Under the pieces are notes generated by a model, which searched no databases, had not been told where the DNA came from, and was given only the letters and a program-made list of their open reading frames with translations. A DNA stretch of 64,000 bases from Sporomusa termitida. GTDB taxonomy: Bacteria; Bacillota; Negativicutes; Sporomusales; Sporomusaceae. Of the stretch, positions 16,111-24,685 are shown one piece after another. Each line of letters begins with the position of its first letter. Within the stretch, counting starts at the first letter, position 1. The DNA lies in assembly GCF_007641255.1 (NCBI RefSeq), contig NZ_CP036259.1:5024501-5088500 (forward strand), given 5' to 3'. Position numbers and translations under genes: made by a program.

Positions 16111-17877
16111 ATGCAAAAATGTGGAGTAAGCGGTCTGCTGGAAGCATTCGCGTCGGCCGGAATGACGGAAATGAGGACCGTGCTTGACTCGGTCTGCAAT
16201 GGAATAGTCGTGGTCAACTACCATGGTGTTATTACATTTTTTAATACCGCTGCCGAGACGATTACCGGCTTAACCTCTGAATATGTTCTTGGGCAGATGG
16301 TTGATGACGTTATTCCCAATACTGCGCTTCTCAGAGTTATGGAAACCGGCAAGGCTGAGCTTAATCAACGGCAGAATATCGGAAAATGTGAAATATTAAC
16401 AAACCGTACGCCGATTATGAAAGAGAACGCAGTGGTTGGGGCCGTTGCCGTCTTTCAGGATCTTACCGAGTTTAATGAGGTAGTTACGCAGCTTGAAGAT
16501 ATGAGAAGGCTCAAGAGTACTTTGGAATCGATTTTGGAAAGTATGCATGAAGGCGTGGTGGTTGTGGACAAAGCCGGTAAGATCACTATGCTGAATAAAG
16601 CATATGGTGAATTTCTTGCGGTTGATCCCAAGGCGGTGGTAGGAAAACATGTAGCCGATGTCATTCCCAATACCAGGATGCATCTTGTGGTCCAGGAGGG
16701 TAAGGCGGAAGTTACCGATATCCAGAAAATCCAGACAAATACCAGTGTTGTCACCAGAATCCCCATTATCAAAGATGGTGAAATCATCGGCGCTGTCGGC
16801 AACATGATCTTTAGGGATGTAAAAGACCTGAAGTCTCTTGCCGGCAAGATCAGCAAGCTGGAATCAGAATTAGAGTATTATAAGGAAGAATTGTTCAAGG
16901 TGTATGGCGGCAAATTCACGTTTGACAGTATTATCGGTAACAGTGAGACTATGAAATGCCTCAAAGAGGTAGCCGCTAAAGCGGCTAAAGGCATGTCGAC
17001 AGTATTAATTCTGGGGGAAACCGGTACTGGCAAAGAATTATTTGCCCATGCGGTGCACAACGCCAGCAGAAGGCGTCAGGGCCCTTTTATTAAAATCAAT
17101 TGTGCAGCATTGCCGGAAAACCTATTGGAAGCCGAATTATTTGGTTATGAAGAAGGCGCGTTTACAGGGGCCCGCAAAGGCGGCAAACCCGGTAAGTTTG
17201 AATTAGCTAACGGCGGCACCATATTTTTAGATGAGATCGGGGAAATGACGCTTGCCATGCAGGTCAAACTGCTGAGGGTGCTGCAAGAGCGTGAACTGGA
17301 ACGCCTGGGCGGAACCAAACCTGTTAAGCTTGATATCCGTGTGATTGCGGCAACTAACCGTGATTTGGAAGCTATGATCCAGCAGAAGCAGTTTCGGCAG
17401 GATTTATATTACCGGTTAAATATCTTTACTATCAATATTCCCCCGCTCAGAGAGCGAACGGAAGATATTCTGCTGTTATGCCGGATGTTATTCCAGAAAA
17501 TTAATAATCAGGTGGAACACTGGGTGGAGGGCATTACCCCGGAGGCTCTGGCTATGTTAATGCAATACAACTGGCCTGGTAATGTCCGCGAACTGGAAAA
17601 TGTCCTGGAGCGGGCCATTAACCTGATGGATGATGAGATCATTATTGCCCCCGAACACTTGCCGCCGATGCTTAAAAAGGCGAATGGGCTAAAAGCTGAG
17701 TCCGGGAACGGGGACCACCCCAGCGATTTGGCCGATATAAAAGAAAATGCCGAGAGGCAGGCGATTGTGCAGGCGCTGGCGGCAGCTGGCGGCAATAAAA
17801 GCAAGGCCGCCAAAATTTTAGGTATTCACCGCTCCGGTTTTTATCAAAAAATGCAGAAGTATAATCTTATAAAATAA
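16111..17877 (+). CDS. Sigma-54-dependent transcriptional activator, PAS-PAS-AAA+-HTH
   Basis: A 588-residue cytoplasmic activator. Two PAS domains (about 20-120 and 140-240) precede a short coiled linker (about 245-265). The AAA+ domain has Walker A GETGTGKE (302-309), the sigma-54 contact loop GAFTGA (349-354), Walker B FLDEIG (372-377) and an R-finger region ([10 protein letters not shown]). A Fis-type HTH ([19 protein letters not shown]) ends the protein. There is no receiver domain, so the PAS domains probably sense a small molecule or redox signal. Three sigma-54 promoters lie within 3.2 kb on its 5' side, making it the obvious local regulator. AGGAGGT lies 6 nt before the ATG. Confidence 0.95.
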   Translation: MQKCGVSGLLEAFASAGMTEMRTVLDSVCNGIVVVNYHGVITFFNTAAETITGLTSEYVLGQMVDDVIPNTALLRVMETGKAELNQRQNIGKCEILTNRTPIMKENAVVGAVAVFQDLTEFNEVVTQLEDMRRLKSTLESILESMHEGVVVVDKAGKITMLNKAYGEFLAVDPKAVVGKHVADVIPNTRMHLVVQEGKAEVTDIQKIQTNTSVVTRIPIIKDGEIIGAVGNMIFRDVKDLKSLAGKISKLESELEYYKEELFKVYGGKFTFDSIIGNSETMKCLKEVAAKAAKGMSTVLILGETGTGKELFAHAVHNASRRRQGPFIKINCAALPENLLEAELFGYEEGAFTGARKGGKPGKFELANGGTIFLDEIGEMTLAMQVKLLRVLQERELERLGGTKPVKLDIRVIAATNRDLEAMIQQKQFRQDLYYRLNIFTINIPPLRERTEDILLLCRMLFQKINNQVEHWVEGITPEALAMLMQYNWPGNVRELENVLERAINLMDDEIIIAPEHLPPMLKKANGLKAESGNGDHPSDLADIKENAERQAIVQALAAAGGNKSKAAKILGIHRSGFYQKMQKYNLIK

Positions 17878-17896
17878 GCGGGTGGCAGCTGTAAAT

Positions 17897-17931
17897 AATC
17901 CCTTGCGTTCCTGGCGAACAGGCAAGGGATT
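17897..17931 (+). terminator. Hairpin after the activator gene
   Basis: AATCCCTTGC (17897-17906) pairs with GCAAGGGATT (17922-17931), with an inner GTTC/GAAC stem. The T-tract is poor (CTCTGTATG), so termination may be partial. Confidence 0.6.
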
Positions 17932-18193
17932 CTCTGTATGTAATGTATTGCCGGGGCTGCCGGCCGCAGGTTGATTATTTCCTGTACAGCCATTGCTGAC
18001 CAATGTGGGTCTTAAGTCCTAATAATATAAACAGTAGGTCTGATAGGTCAGCGGGAAATAGTCGGTTAAAATTAATTTAGAGTGTTGGCGTTCCGGCCAG
18101 CGGAGGAAATCCCCCCTGCTGCAGTTATCTGATCCATTCAAGGCATGACAGATCCGGGAGAGTTTGTCCGCAAAAACCCTAGGGGGTAAGACA
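17932..18193. other. Intergenic region upstream of the cpaE-like gene
   Basis: About 260 bp with no confident gene. A TAATAATATAAA stretch near 18020 could contain a -10 box, but no matching -35 is evident. AGGGGGT at 18181-18187 is the ribosome site of the downstream gene. Confidence 0.4.
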
Positions 18194-19399
18194 ATGGTTA
18201 AGAAGATTAAGGTACTTATTGCCGATGACAGTGCGGCAACGCGGGAGAATATCTGCAAACTGATAGCGTTTGATTCCGAGCTGGTGATCATTGGTCAGGC
18301 CGAATCGGGTCTGGAAGCGGTAGTAAAGGCCAAGGAGCTGCAGCCTGATATAATCTTAATGGATATAAATATGCCGGGTATGGATGGTATTACGGCCACT
18401 GCCCGGATTACGGACGAGGTTCCTGACTCCTCGATCATTATGATGAGTGTGCAGGGTGAGCAGGAATACCAAAGACGGGCTATGACTGCCGGGGCGAAAA
18501 ATTATCTTATCAAACCTTTTAGTGGCGAAGAACTGCTGCAGGTCATTAAGCAGAGTTTGAAAAATAGAAAACCAGGCAGTGTAATAACGCCTGATTGGAA
18601 AAGACAGGGTAAGCTGATTACGGTTTTTAGTGCCAAAGGAGGTACCGGCAAGACCACGATTGCCGCTAATTTAGCGGTGGCGCTGGCGGCTAAGACCGGG
18701 TTGGAGACAGGTATTGTTGATGTTGATCTCCAATTTGGTGATGTAGCTGTGCTGTTAAACCTTATGCCCCGGGTCACTATCGCTGACTTAGTGCGGGATG
18801 CTGCCCCGCTGGCTAAAGAAACCCTGGATAACTATTTGGTACCTTTTAACCCCGCTGTAAAAGTACTGGCAGCACCTTTACGGCCTGAGCAAGCGGCAAT
18901 GATAACAAACCGGCATTTGGCAGCCATCCTCAATATTATGCGCGCCAACTTTGAATATACAGTGATTGATACTGCCTCTGTCTTTTCCGAGGCAATGCTG
19001 ACGGTGCTTGCGGCGTCGGATATTATCCTGGTTGTGGCTGCGCTGGACCTGCCAACGATTAAGAATGTAAAATTATGCCTGGAAATGCTGGAATCCCTGG
19101 GTTATGGTGATGATAAAATCAAGGTAGTGCTGAACAAAACTACTATTGACAGCGGTATGGAGACAGGGGAGGTGGAAGAAAGTCTGGGCTACAAATTTGC
19201 TGTTACGGTGCCTGGTGATGAGCATGTGGTTGTGTCTTCTGTAAATCGCGGGGTTCCCTTTGTCAGCAGTCATCCGGAAACGCCGGTTGCCAGAGGTATT
19301 AAGGAGCTGGTTTGTCTGATTACAGGCAATGACCGGGAGCAGCCGTCCGGTCAGCCGGGCCTGGGGGTTGTAGAACGGGTTAAGCGGTTATTTGGCTAA
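18194..19399 (+). CDS. Receiver-domain CpaE/TadZ-like MinD-family ATPase
   Basis: A 401-residue protein. Residues 1-120 form a response-regulator receiver with the acidic pair DD at 11-12, phospho-acceptor Asp57 (LMDINMPG) and Lys107 (LIKPFS), so it looks able to be phosphorylated. A MinD-like ATPase follows, with the deviant Walker A FSAKGGTGKTT at about 145 and DVDLQFGD after it. CpaE/TadZ proteins place Tad pilus machines at the pole; in many the receiver is degenerate. An upstream TTG frame start (18164) is rejected in favour of ATG 18194 with AGGGGGT 6 nt upstream. A DegS-like kinase and TadE follow. Confidence 0.85.
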   Translation: MVKKIKVLIADDSAATRENICKLIAFDSELVIIGQAESGLEAVVKAKELQPDIILMDINMPGMDGITATARITDEVPDSSIIMMSVQGEQEYQRRAMTAGAKNYLIKPFSGEELLQVIKQSLKNRKPGSVITPDWKRQGKLITVFSAKGGTGKTTIAANLAVALAAKTGLETGIVDVDLQFGDVAVLLNLMPRVTIADLVRDAAPLAKETLDNYLVPFNPAVKVLAAPLRPEQAAMITNRHLAAILNIMRANFEYTVIDTASVFSEAMLTVLAASDIILVVAALDLPTIKNVKLCLEMLESLGYGDDKIKVVLNKTTIDSGMETGEVEESLGYKFAVTVPGDEHVVVSSVNRGVPFVSSHPETPVARGIKELVCLITGNDREQPSGQPGLGVVERVKRLFG

Positions 19400-19556
19400 G
19401 CAGTGAGGTTTATAGCAAAGGATAGTGGTATGACGCTGGAGGGGGGAGTGTTGCTGCCCTCTTTAGTTGTTTGCCGGCAGCAGGATATAGGGCAGGTATG
19501 ACGAAATGGCTTATAATATACAGATACAATCAGAGTGGTGAGGAGCCTGGGCCGGC

Positions 19557-20690
19557 ATGAAGAATCTTGATGTAAAAATCTTAGACAAGATTGTTAAAGG
19601 GACGGTTGCTGCGGTCGAAAAAAGTAAATCGCAGATTTTTGATATATATGAGGCAGCCCGGGGGGAGACAGAGCATGTGCGGCGGGATGTCGAGCGAATT
19701 AAGCAGGAAACGGCTGAAATCATTTTCAAGGTTGATGAACTGGAAAGAAAAGAGCGCCGTTCCCGCCTAAGGCTGATGGAGGTCAGCCGGAATTTCCGCA
19801 ACTATACCGAGGTTGATATTAAAGCTGCTTATGAAGATACCAGCAATGTTCAACTGGAATTGGCAATGGCCCGTCTGCAGGAACAGAATCTGCGCCGGCA
19901 GCGCGATGATTTGGAGATTCGGCTTAAAGTACTTAAAAGCACGGTTGAGAAAGCGGAAGAGCTTGTCTCCCAGGTCGGGGCCGTGCTGGGTTATTTAGGT
20001 AATCAGATGGGAACGGTGGTCACTCAGATTGAATCTTTGCAGGCCAGCCAGATTTTTGGCGCCAAAATAATCAGAGCCCAGGAAGAGGAACGGCGCCGGG
20101 TGGCCCGGGAGATTCATGATGGTCCGGCCCAGGCCATGGCCAATATTGTTTTCCGGGCGGAGGTATGCGAGCGCCTGATTGATACCGATATTGCCAGGTC
20201 GAAACATGAACTTAAAGACCTGCGTGAGCAGGTTCGGGTAGCACTTAGAGAAACACGCAAGATTATTTTTGATCTCAGACCGATGACGCTTGACGACTTA
20301 GGGCTTGTACCCACGGTTAGACGGGTGCTGGATACCATGAAAGAGCGGTGCGGCATTTTTTCGGAGGTCATAATAATCGGCGAAGAGAAGCGTTTGGATT
20401 CGCATATTGAGATTGGCCTGTTCCGCATTATCCAGGAGGCTCTCAATAATGTGGAGAAACATGCCCGGGCATCGGCCGTATGGGTTCGGCTTGATTTTCG
20501 CCTTAGCGTAGTGGCGGCAGTTGTTGAGGATAATGGACGGGGGTTTGCCGCGGCCGAAAATCTTGGCAGCGAGAGTTTTGGATTAATGGGTATGCGCGAA
20601 CGGATAAATCTTCTGGGGGGAGAGTTAACTATAAAATCCAACATAAGCAAAGGCACGCGGATTTATGCTGCCGTACCGCTGAAATCATAA
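19557..20690 (+). CDS. DegS-like sensor histidine kinase
   Basis: A 377-residue soluble kinase. Residues 1 to about 165 are a long coiled coil rich in Glu, Arg and Lys, as in the DegS sensor domain. HisKA_3 follows with phospho-acceptor His187 in RRVAREIHDGPAQAMAN, then a HATPase_c domain with QEALNNVEKHA (N box), EDNGRGF (G1) and GLMGMRERINLLGG (G2). DegS normally phosphorylates a LuxR-type regulator, DegU, but none is encoded nearby. The receiver of the CpaE-like protein just upstream is the closest possible partner. The ATG at 19557 has AGGAG about 13 nt upstream, a rather long spacing. Confidence 0.87.
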   Translation: MKNLDVKILDKIVKGTVAAVEKSKSQIFDIYEAARGETEHVRRDVERIKQETAEIIFKVDELERKERRSRLRLMEVSRNFRNYTEVDIKAAYEDTSNVQLELAMARLQEQNLRRQRDDLEIRLKVLKSTVEKAEELVSQVGAVLGYLGNQMGTVVTQIESLQASQIFGAKIIRAQEEERRRVAREIHDGPAQAMANIVFRAEVCERLIDTDIARSKHELKDLREQVRVALRETRKIIFDLRPMTLDDLGLVPTVRRVLDTMKERCGIFSEVIIIGEEKRLDSHIEIGLFRIIQEALNNVEKHARASAVWVRLDFRLSVVAAVVEDNGRGFAAAENLGSESFGLMGMRERINLLGGELTIKSNISKGTRIYAAVPLKS

Positions 20691-20728
20691 GCTGCCTGTT
20701 GCTATAATAAACCAGCATACTTATCGGG

Positions 20729-20764
20729 AATCCTTTCGCTCACGGGCAGGAAGGATTTTTTGTT
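20729..20764 (+). terminator. Terminator after the kinase gene
   Basis: AATCCTT (20729-20735) pairs with AAGGATT (20751-20757), followed by a T-tract to about 20761. Confidence 0.75.
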
Positions 20765-20933
20765 CTGATAGACAGTTATGCCGTTACAACGGCACCATCA
20801 AAGAATGAAATGTAATGCCTGTATAGGACTATCTGCCTATGCGCTGAGACTTAGGTATGATAGCGCCGAGGGTGCCTGCATGCTACAATTAAACTACCGG
20901 TAGTAAATCCAACTGTTGGCCTGGGGTGATATG

Positions 20934-21350
20934 ATGAGCATTACCCGTTATTGCAAACAAAAGCGCGGACAGGTTTCGCTTCAGACTGCTGTTGTGTTAC
21001 CTGTACTGGTATTGTTTTTACTCAGCCTCTTCGAGTTCGGGCAGGTGATGAATCAGTATCTGGTGATTACCGCTGCCGCCCGGGTAGGCGCACGCTCCGC
21101 GGCCGTAAGCGATGATTTCGCAGCCAGGGCGGCTGTTAATCAGGCTGTGGCCAGTATCGGCAATAACGACCTGCTTGTTTCTATTGGGTATGCAAACGGT
21201 AAACGAGCCCAGGGCGAGTCGGTCACGGTAACCGTCAGCAAGCCCATTACGGTAATCACACCGGTCCTGCGGGATATTATCAACCAGGCCTTTATGCCAG
21301 AGCCGCTGACACTTAGCGGTCAGTCGGTTATGAGAGTGGAAGTACCATAA
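20934..21350 (+). CDS. TadE-like pseudopilin
   Basis: About 138 residues. A short basic N terminus (SITRYCKQKRGQVS) leads into one hydrophobic helix (LQTAVVLPVLVLFLLSLFEFGQVM, ending near residue 40). The first part of the mature protein has the TadE pattern AARVGARSAAV, and a beta-rich tail follows. TadE is a minor pseudopilin of Tad pili. Usually tadE, tadF and secretion genes come together; here it stands alone. The frame opens at TTG 20916, but GGGGTG (20923-20928) favours the ATG at 20934. The GQVSLQTAVV stretch may be a prepilin-peptidase site with Gly and a nearby Glu replaced, so processing is uncertain. Confidence 0.8.
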   Translation: MSITRYCKQKRGQVSLQTAVVLPVLVLFLLSLFEFGQVMNQYLVITAAARVGARSAAVSDDFAARAAVNQAVASIGNNDLLVSIGYANGKRAQGESVTVTVSKPITVITPVLRDIINQAFMPEPLTLSGQSVMRVEVP

Positions 21351-21362
21351 TAAATCATCCGG

Positions 21363-21393
21363 GAGCCCTGCCGCTTGTAATGCGTCAGGGCTC
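21363..21393. terminator. Hairpin between tadE and ppnP
   Basis: GAGCCCTG (21363-21370) pairs with CAGGGCTC (21386-21393). It lies between convergent genes and has a weak T-tract. Confidence 0.6.
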
Positions 21394-21414
21394 TCTCGTC
21401 GTTCAAGACCGCGG

Positions 21415-21732
21415 TCAGCCCGGAATATAGGAACAGCAGTAGTCTGCAATTGTGGTTACCTTAAGTTTAAAGCGGGAGTCTGCCGGCACCTGGAAAGTGT
21501 CGCCTGTTTTATAAGTTCTCCATTCGCTTTCTCCAGGCAGTAATACCGTCATTTCACCGGCCAGGATTTCCATAAGCTCAGCCGCGGCGGTGCCAAACTC
21601 ATAGTCTCCCGGCAGCATAATGCCCAGGGTTTTTTTGCTGTTATCGTCAAAAATTACTGTGCGGCTGGTTACTTTGCCTTCAAAATATACATTTGCTTTT
21701 TTAACAATAGATACCTTTTCAAACTGCTCCAT
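21415..21732 (-). CDS. ppnP: Pyrimidine/purine nucleoside phosphorylase PpnP
   Basis: A 105-residue single-domain cupin that covers the whole protein. The GKVTSRTV segment, [27 protein letters not shown] and [19 protein letters not shown] are the DUF1255/PpnP signatures. The family splits nucleosides with phosphate to base and ribose-1-phosphate with wide specificity. Length matches the family (about 94-105). GGAGG precedes the ATG at 21732. A promoter at 21791-21819 on the minus strand drives it alone. Confidence 0.9.
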   Translation of the reverse strand: MEQFEKVSIVKKANVYFEGKVTSRTVIFDDNSKKTLGIMLPGDYEFGTAAAELMEILAGEMTVLLPGESEWRTYKTGDTFQVPADSRFKLKVTTIADYCCSYIPG

Positions 21733-21790
21733 ATAAGTAATCCTCCCTTATTGGCGTTTACCTGTGAATTGCCGTTATGGCTATTTCATT

Positions 21791-21819
21791 ATTATAATTT
21801 ATTACAATACTTTAGTAAA
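21791..21819 (-). promoter_or_regulatory. Promoter of ppnP
   Basis: On the minus strand TTTACT (21819-21814), 17-nt spacer, TATAAT (21796-21791). Confidence 0.7.
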
Positions 21820-21943
21820 ACATAAAAAGTCTATGGGGGCAGTTCTTTTGTCTTTAAAACTTGTACCATACACGGCAGTGTGTTAAAATATTTACAACTT
21901 GCCTGGGTATAATATAGCAATGAATTTAAAGGTGGTGGGCTGC

Positions 21944-23413
21944 GTGCTTGATCAGAAGGCAGTACCCTTGTTGGCGGCGATGAAGGGTTATGTAAATGAT
22001 AAGGTAATACCGTTCCATACCCCGGGGCATAAAATGGGAAAAGGTATGCACCAGGCGCTGGCTGAGCTGGTACCGCCACAAACGCTGGCCCTTGATTTGG
22101 CGCTTATGGAGGAACTGGATGACCTGCATGAGCCCCATGGGCCGGTAAAAGCGGCGCAGGATCTGGCAGCCGATCTGTATGGCGCTGATCATAGCTATTT
22201 TGTGGTTAATGGTACAACCGGCGGAATTTATGCAATGATACTGACTATTGCCGGCCCAGGGGACAAAATTATTGTGCCACGCAATGCTCACCGTTCAATT
22301 ATCGGGGGCATTATTTTAAGTGGCGCAATCCCTGTATTTATGCAGCCGGAAGTGGATAATGAATTAGGACTGGCGATGGGGGTTACGCCGGAGACTGTTG
22401 CCGGTGCTTTAGAACAGCACCCGGAGGCCAAAGGGGTATTGGTGATTAATCCAACCTACTATGGGGTTGCAACCGATCTGAAGAAGATTGTTGATATTGT
22501 CCATGGGTATAACATTCCGGTTGTTGTTGATGAGGCCCATGGTCCGCACCTTAAATTTTCCGACCGTCTGCCGATACAGGCCTTAGATGCCGGTGCTGAT
22601 ATTGTTGCCCAAAGCACACATAAGATCATTGGGGCCATGACGCAGTGCTCGCTGGTGCATTGCCGGGAAGGACGTATCCGTGTCCCCCGCCTGAAAGCCA
22701 TGCTGCAATTAGTGCAGTCGACCAGTCCTAATTATATTCTCCTGGCTTCGCTGGATGTAGCGAGAATGCAGATGGCAACTGCCGGGCAGACCCTAATTGA
22801 GCGGGCCGTCGATCTGGCGAACCAGGCCAGACAGGAAATTAATAAAATTCCCGGCTTATATTGCTTCGGCCAGGAAAAACTGGGTAAGCCGGGTGTCCAC
22901 AGTTTTGACCCGACTAAGGTAACTGTGACTGTTAAGGGCTTAGGCTTAAAAGGGGCAGAGGCTGAACGTATTTTGCGCCACCAATATAAAATTCAGGTGG
23001 AATTGTCTGATGTTTACAATATACTTTTCCTCATTACTTTAGGCGATTCGGAAAGGGAAGTGGCGGCGCTGGTGGCGGCACTGCGGGACCTGGCTGCCAC
23101 TCACCACGGAACCCGCGATTTTTCGGATATTCATGAGATCTATCTGGCAGGCAAGTACCCCCAGCCGCCGGCCCAGGTGATTTCACCGCGGGAGGCCTTG
23201 TTTGGCAATACCTGTATGGTTCCTTTCCAAGATGCCAATGGTATGATCTGTGCTGAAATTGTTACTTTTTACCCGCCTGGCATTCCTATGCTGTGCCCGG
23301 GGGAACGGATTACTCAGGAAATCATTGATTATTGCCATGTTTTGCAGAATGCCGGCCTGCATATTTCCGGGCCCGAGGATTACCTGCTGAAAACGATTAA
23401 GGTAGTTGACTGA
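21944..23413 (+). CDS. Orn/Lys/Arg decarboxylase family, PLP fold type I
   Basis: About 489 residues, like Bacillus SpeA and YaaO. Residues HTPGHKMGKG lie near the N terminus, and the PLP region is AQSTHKIIGAMTQ with the Schiff-base Lys in STHK. FFHTPGH-type, DEAHGPHLKF (PLP-stacking His and Asp) and a C-terminal domain (about 380-489) complete it. It decarboxylates arginine, lysine or ornithine; the substrate is not decidable here. The frame opens at 21899, but TATAAT at 21908-21913 would place the transcript start near 21920, and AAAGGTGG lies 8 nt before GTG 21944, so that start is used. It is the first gene of the near-origin block and is followed 10 nt later by tmk. Confidence 0.87.
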   Translation: MLDQKAVPLLAAMKGYVNDKVIPFHTPGHKMGKGMHQALAELVPPQTLALDLALMEELDDLHEPHGPVKAAQDLAADLYGADHSYFVVNGTTGGIYAMILTIAGPGDKIIVPRNAHRSIIGGIILSGAIPVFMQPEVDNELGLAMGVTPETVAGALEQHPEAKGVLVINPTYYGVATDLKKIVDIVHGYNIPVVVDEAHGPHLKFSDRLPIQALDAGADIVAQSTHKIIGAMTQCSLVHCREGRIRVPRLKAMLQLVQSTSPNYILLASLDVARMQMATAGQTLIERAVDLANQARQEINKIPGLYCFGQEKLGKPGVHSFDPTKVTVTVKGLGLKGAEAERILRHQYKIQVELSDVYNILFLITLGDSEREVAALVAALRDLAATHHGTRDFSDIHEIYLAGKYPQPPAQVISPREALFGNTCMVPFQDANGMICAEIVTFYPPGIPMLCPGERITQEIIDYCHVLQNAGLHISGPEDYLLKTIKVVD

Positions 23414-23423
23414 CGGAGGCTGT

Positions 23424-24101
23424 ATGCGAGGAAAACTAATTGTTATTGAAGGTACTGACGGGAGCGGCAAGGCAACCCAGGCGGGGATACTGGCAGGGCG
23501 CTTACAGGCCGAGGGCATTGCCGTACGCAAAGTCGACTATCCTAACTATCAGAGTCAATCGTCGGCGTTGGTTAAGATGTACTTGAAGGGCGAGTTCGGC
23601 AACCGCCCGGAGGATCTTAATGCGTATGCCGCATCGGCGTTTTATGCGGTTGACCGCATTGCGTCTTATAAAAAAGAGTGGGAGAAATTTTATTTGCAGG
23701 GCGGCGTTGTTATCGCTGACCGTTATACTACTTCGAATATGATTCATCAGGCAGTTAAGATTAGTGACAGCGCAGAACAAAAAGATTATCTGGACTGGCT
23801 ATGGGATTTTGAGTTTGTAAAATGTGGCTTGCCTGTTCCTGATACCGTGTTTTTTTTGGCAATGCCGCCGGCAGTTAGTGAGCAGCTTATGCGCGGGCGG
23901 GTCAACAAGGCCGGCAGCAGCCGGGATATTCACGAGCAGAATTATGCCTATCTGGACCTATGCTATAAAAATGCCTGCGGTATTGCAGACCAGTTTGCCT
24001 GGCAGAGGATCGATTGCACCCGGGAGGGACAGCTGAAAACGATTGAAATAATACATAATGAAATATACGAGCAGGTTGGCAAACTGATTGGCAGGGACTG
24101 A
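23424..24101 (+). CDS. tmk: Thymidylate kinase-like protein
   Basis: A 225-residue P-loop nucleoside-monophosphate kinase. The P-loop is GTDGSGKATQ (about 10-19), with Ala where most Tmk have Thr. DRYTTSNMIHQ (about 95-105) is the DRY motif that binds the phosphate and base, and a LID-like region with RGRVNKAGSSRDIHE follows near 160-175. It phosphorylates dTMP to dTDP. It is divergent from standard Tmk but in its expected position before yaaR and holB. ATG 23424 has GGAGG just upstream. The stop codon is embedded in a terminator hairpin. Confidence 0.85.
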   Translation: MRGKLIVIEGTDGSGKATQAGILAGRLQAEGIAVRKVDYPNYQSQSSALVKMYLKGEFGNRPEDLNAYAASAFYAVDRIASYKKEWEKFYLQGGVVIADRYTTSNMIHQAVKISDSAEQKDYLDWLWDFEFVKCGLPVPDTVFFLAMPPAVSEQLMRGRVNKAGSSRDIHEQNYAYLDLCYKNACGIADQFAWQRIDCTREGQLKTIEIIHNEIYEQVGKLIGRD

Positions 24102-24119
24102 TAGCAGCCCTGCCTTTTT
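24090..24119 (+). terminator. Terminator overlapping the tmk stop codon
   Basis: GGCAGGG (24090-24096) pairs with CCCTGCC (24108-24114), followed by TTTTT. The loop contains the tmk stop codon. Confidence 0.85.
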
Positions 24120-24144
24120 ACATTACCGTTTTTGTGCCAAATAT

Positions 24145-24173
24145 TTGATTATTTCACTAAAACCATTTATAAT
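24145..24173 (+). promoter_or_regulatory. Promoter of the yaaR-holB-ricT cluster
   Basis: TTGATT (24145-24150), 17-nt spacer, TATAAT (24168-24173). Confidence 0.75.
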
Positions 24174-24232
24174 TTATAGGATAAGAAGTATGTTATCTGC
24201 CCTGTAATTTCTAGGCAGGAGGACTATAACGC

Positions 24233-24685
24233 ATGAGTATGAAAATAAATAAATTAGCTATGGGCAATCAACCGGTGGTCGCTGAACGTGAACAGGCCGG
24301 CAAAGCTGAGAAAACAGGTGATTATTTTGCCGCAGACCTGTTGAAAACACAGGAAAAGCAGTCAGCTGAGCGTCTAAAGGCGATGCTTTCAGAAATTGAT
24401 GAAAGTGGGCGCAGATTGTCGAACATGCCTACCTATGGCGAGCTTAAAGCCTATAAAGAGCTTGTCCGTAATTTTATTGGTGAGGCTGTAGCGCGCATGT
24501 ATACGCTGGAATCACGGGCCGGCTGGGACCGTCATGGCCGGCAGAAAATGTATACGACCATTCAGCAAATTGATGCCAAGCTCAGCGAGATGGCCGAAGA
24601 TGTGCGCCTCGGCCAGCAGCGCCAGCTGTCAATCATGTCTAAGCATGACGCGGTGCGGGGCATGCTGGTCGATTTATACACCTAG
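24233..24685 (+). CDS. yaaR: YaaR family (DUF327) protein
   Basis: A 150-residue, mostly helical soluble protein. It matches YaaR by position (before holB) and by the AMLSEIDESGRRLSNMPTYGEL segment (about 64-85) and the conserved YKELVRNFIGEAVARMY helix. Its function is unknown. In Bacillus, yaaQ (darA, a c-di-AMP receptor) lies directly upstream; here that gene is absent from the gap. GGAGGA stands 10 nt before the ATG. Its stop codon is directly followed by the holB start. Confidence 0.82.
   Translation: MSMKINKLAMGNQPVVAEREQAGKAEKTGDYFAADLLKTQEKQSAERLKAMLSEIDESGRRLSNMPTYGELKAYKELVRNFIGEAVARMYTLESRAGWDRHGRQKMYTTIQQIDAKLSEMAEDVRLGQQRQLSIMSKHDAVRGMLVDLYT

Noticed and set aside
20761-20800. 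Possible further copy of the dispersed repeat (CTGATAGA near 20764)
   Set aside because: Only the first eight bases match; the following sequence with a TGCCGTT/AACGGCA stem is unrelated.
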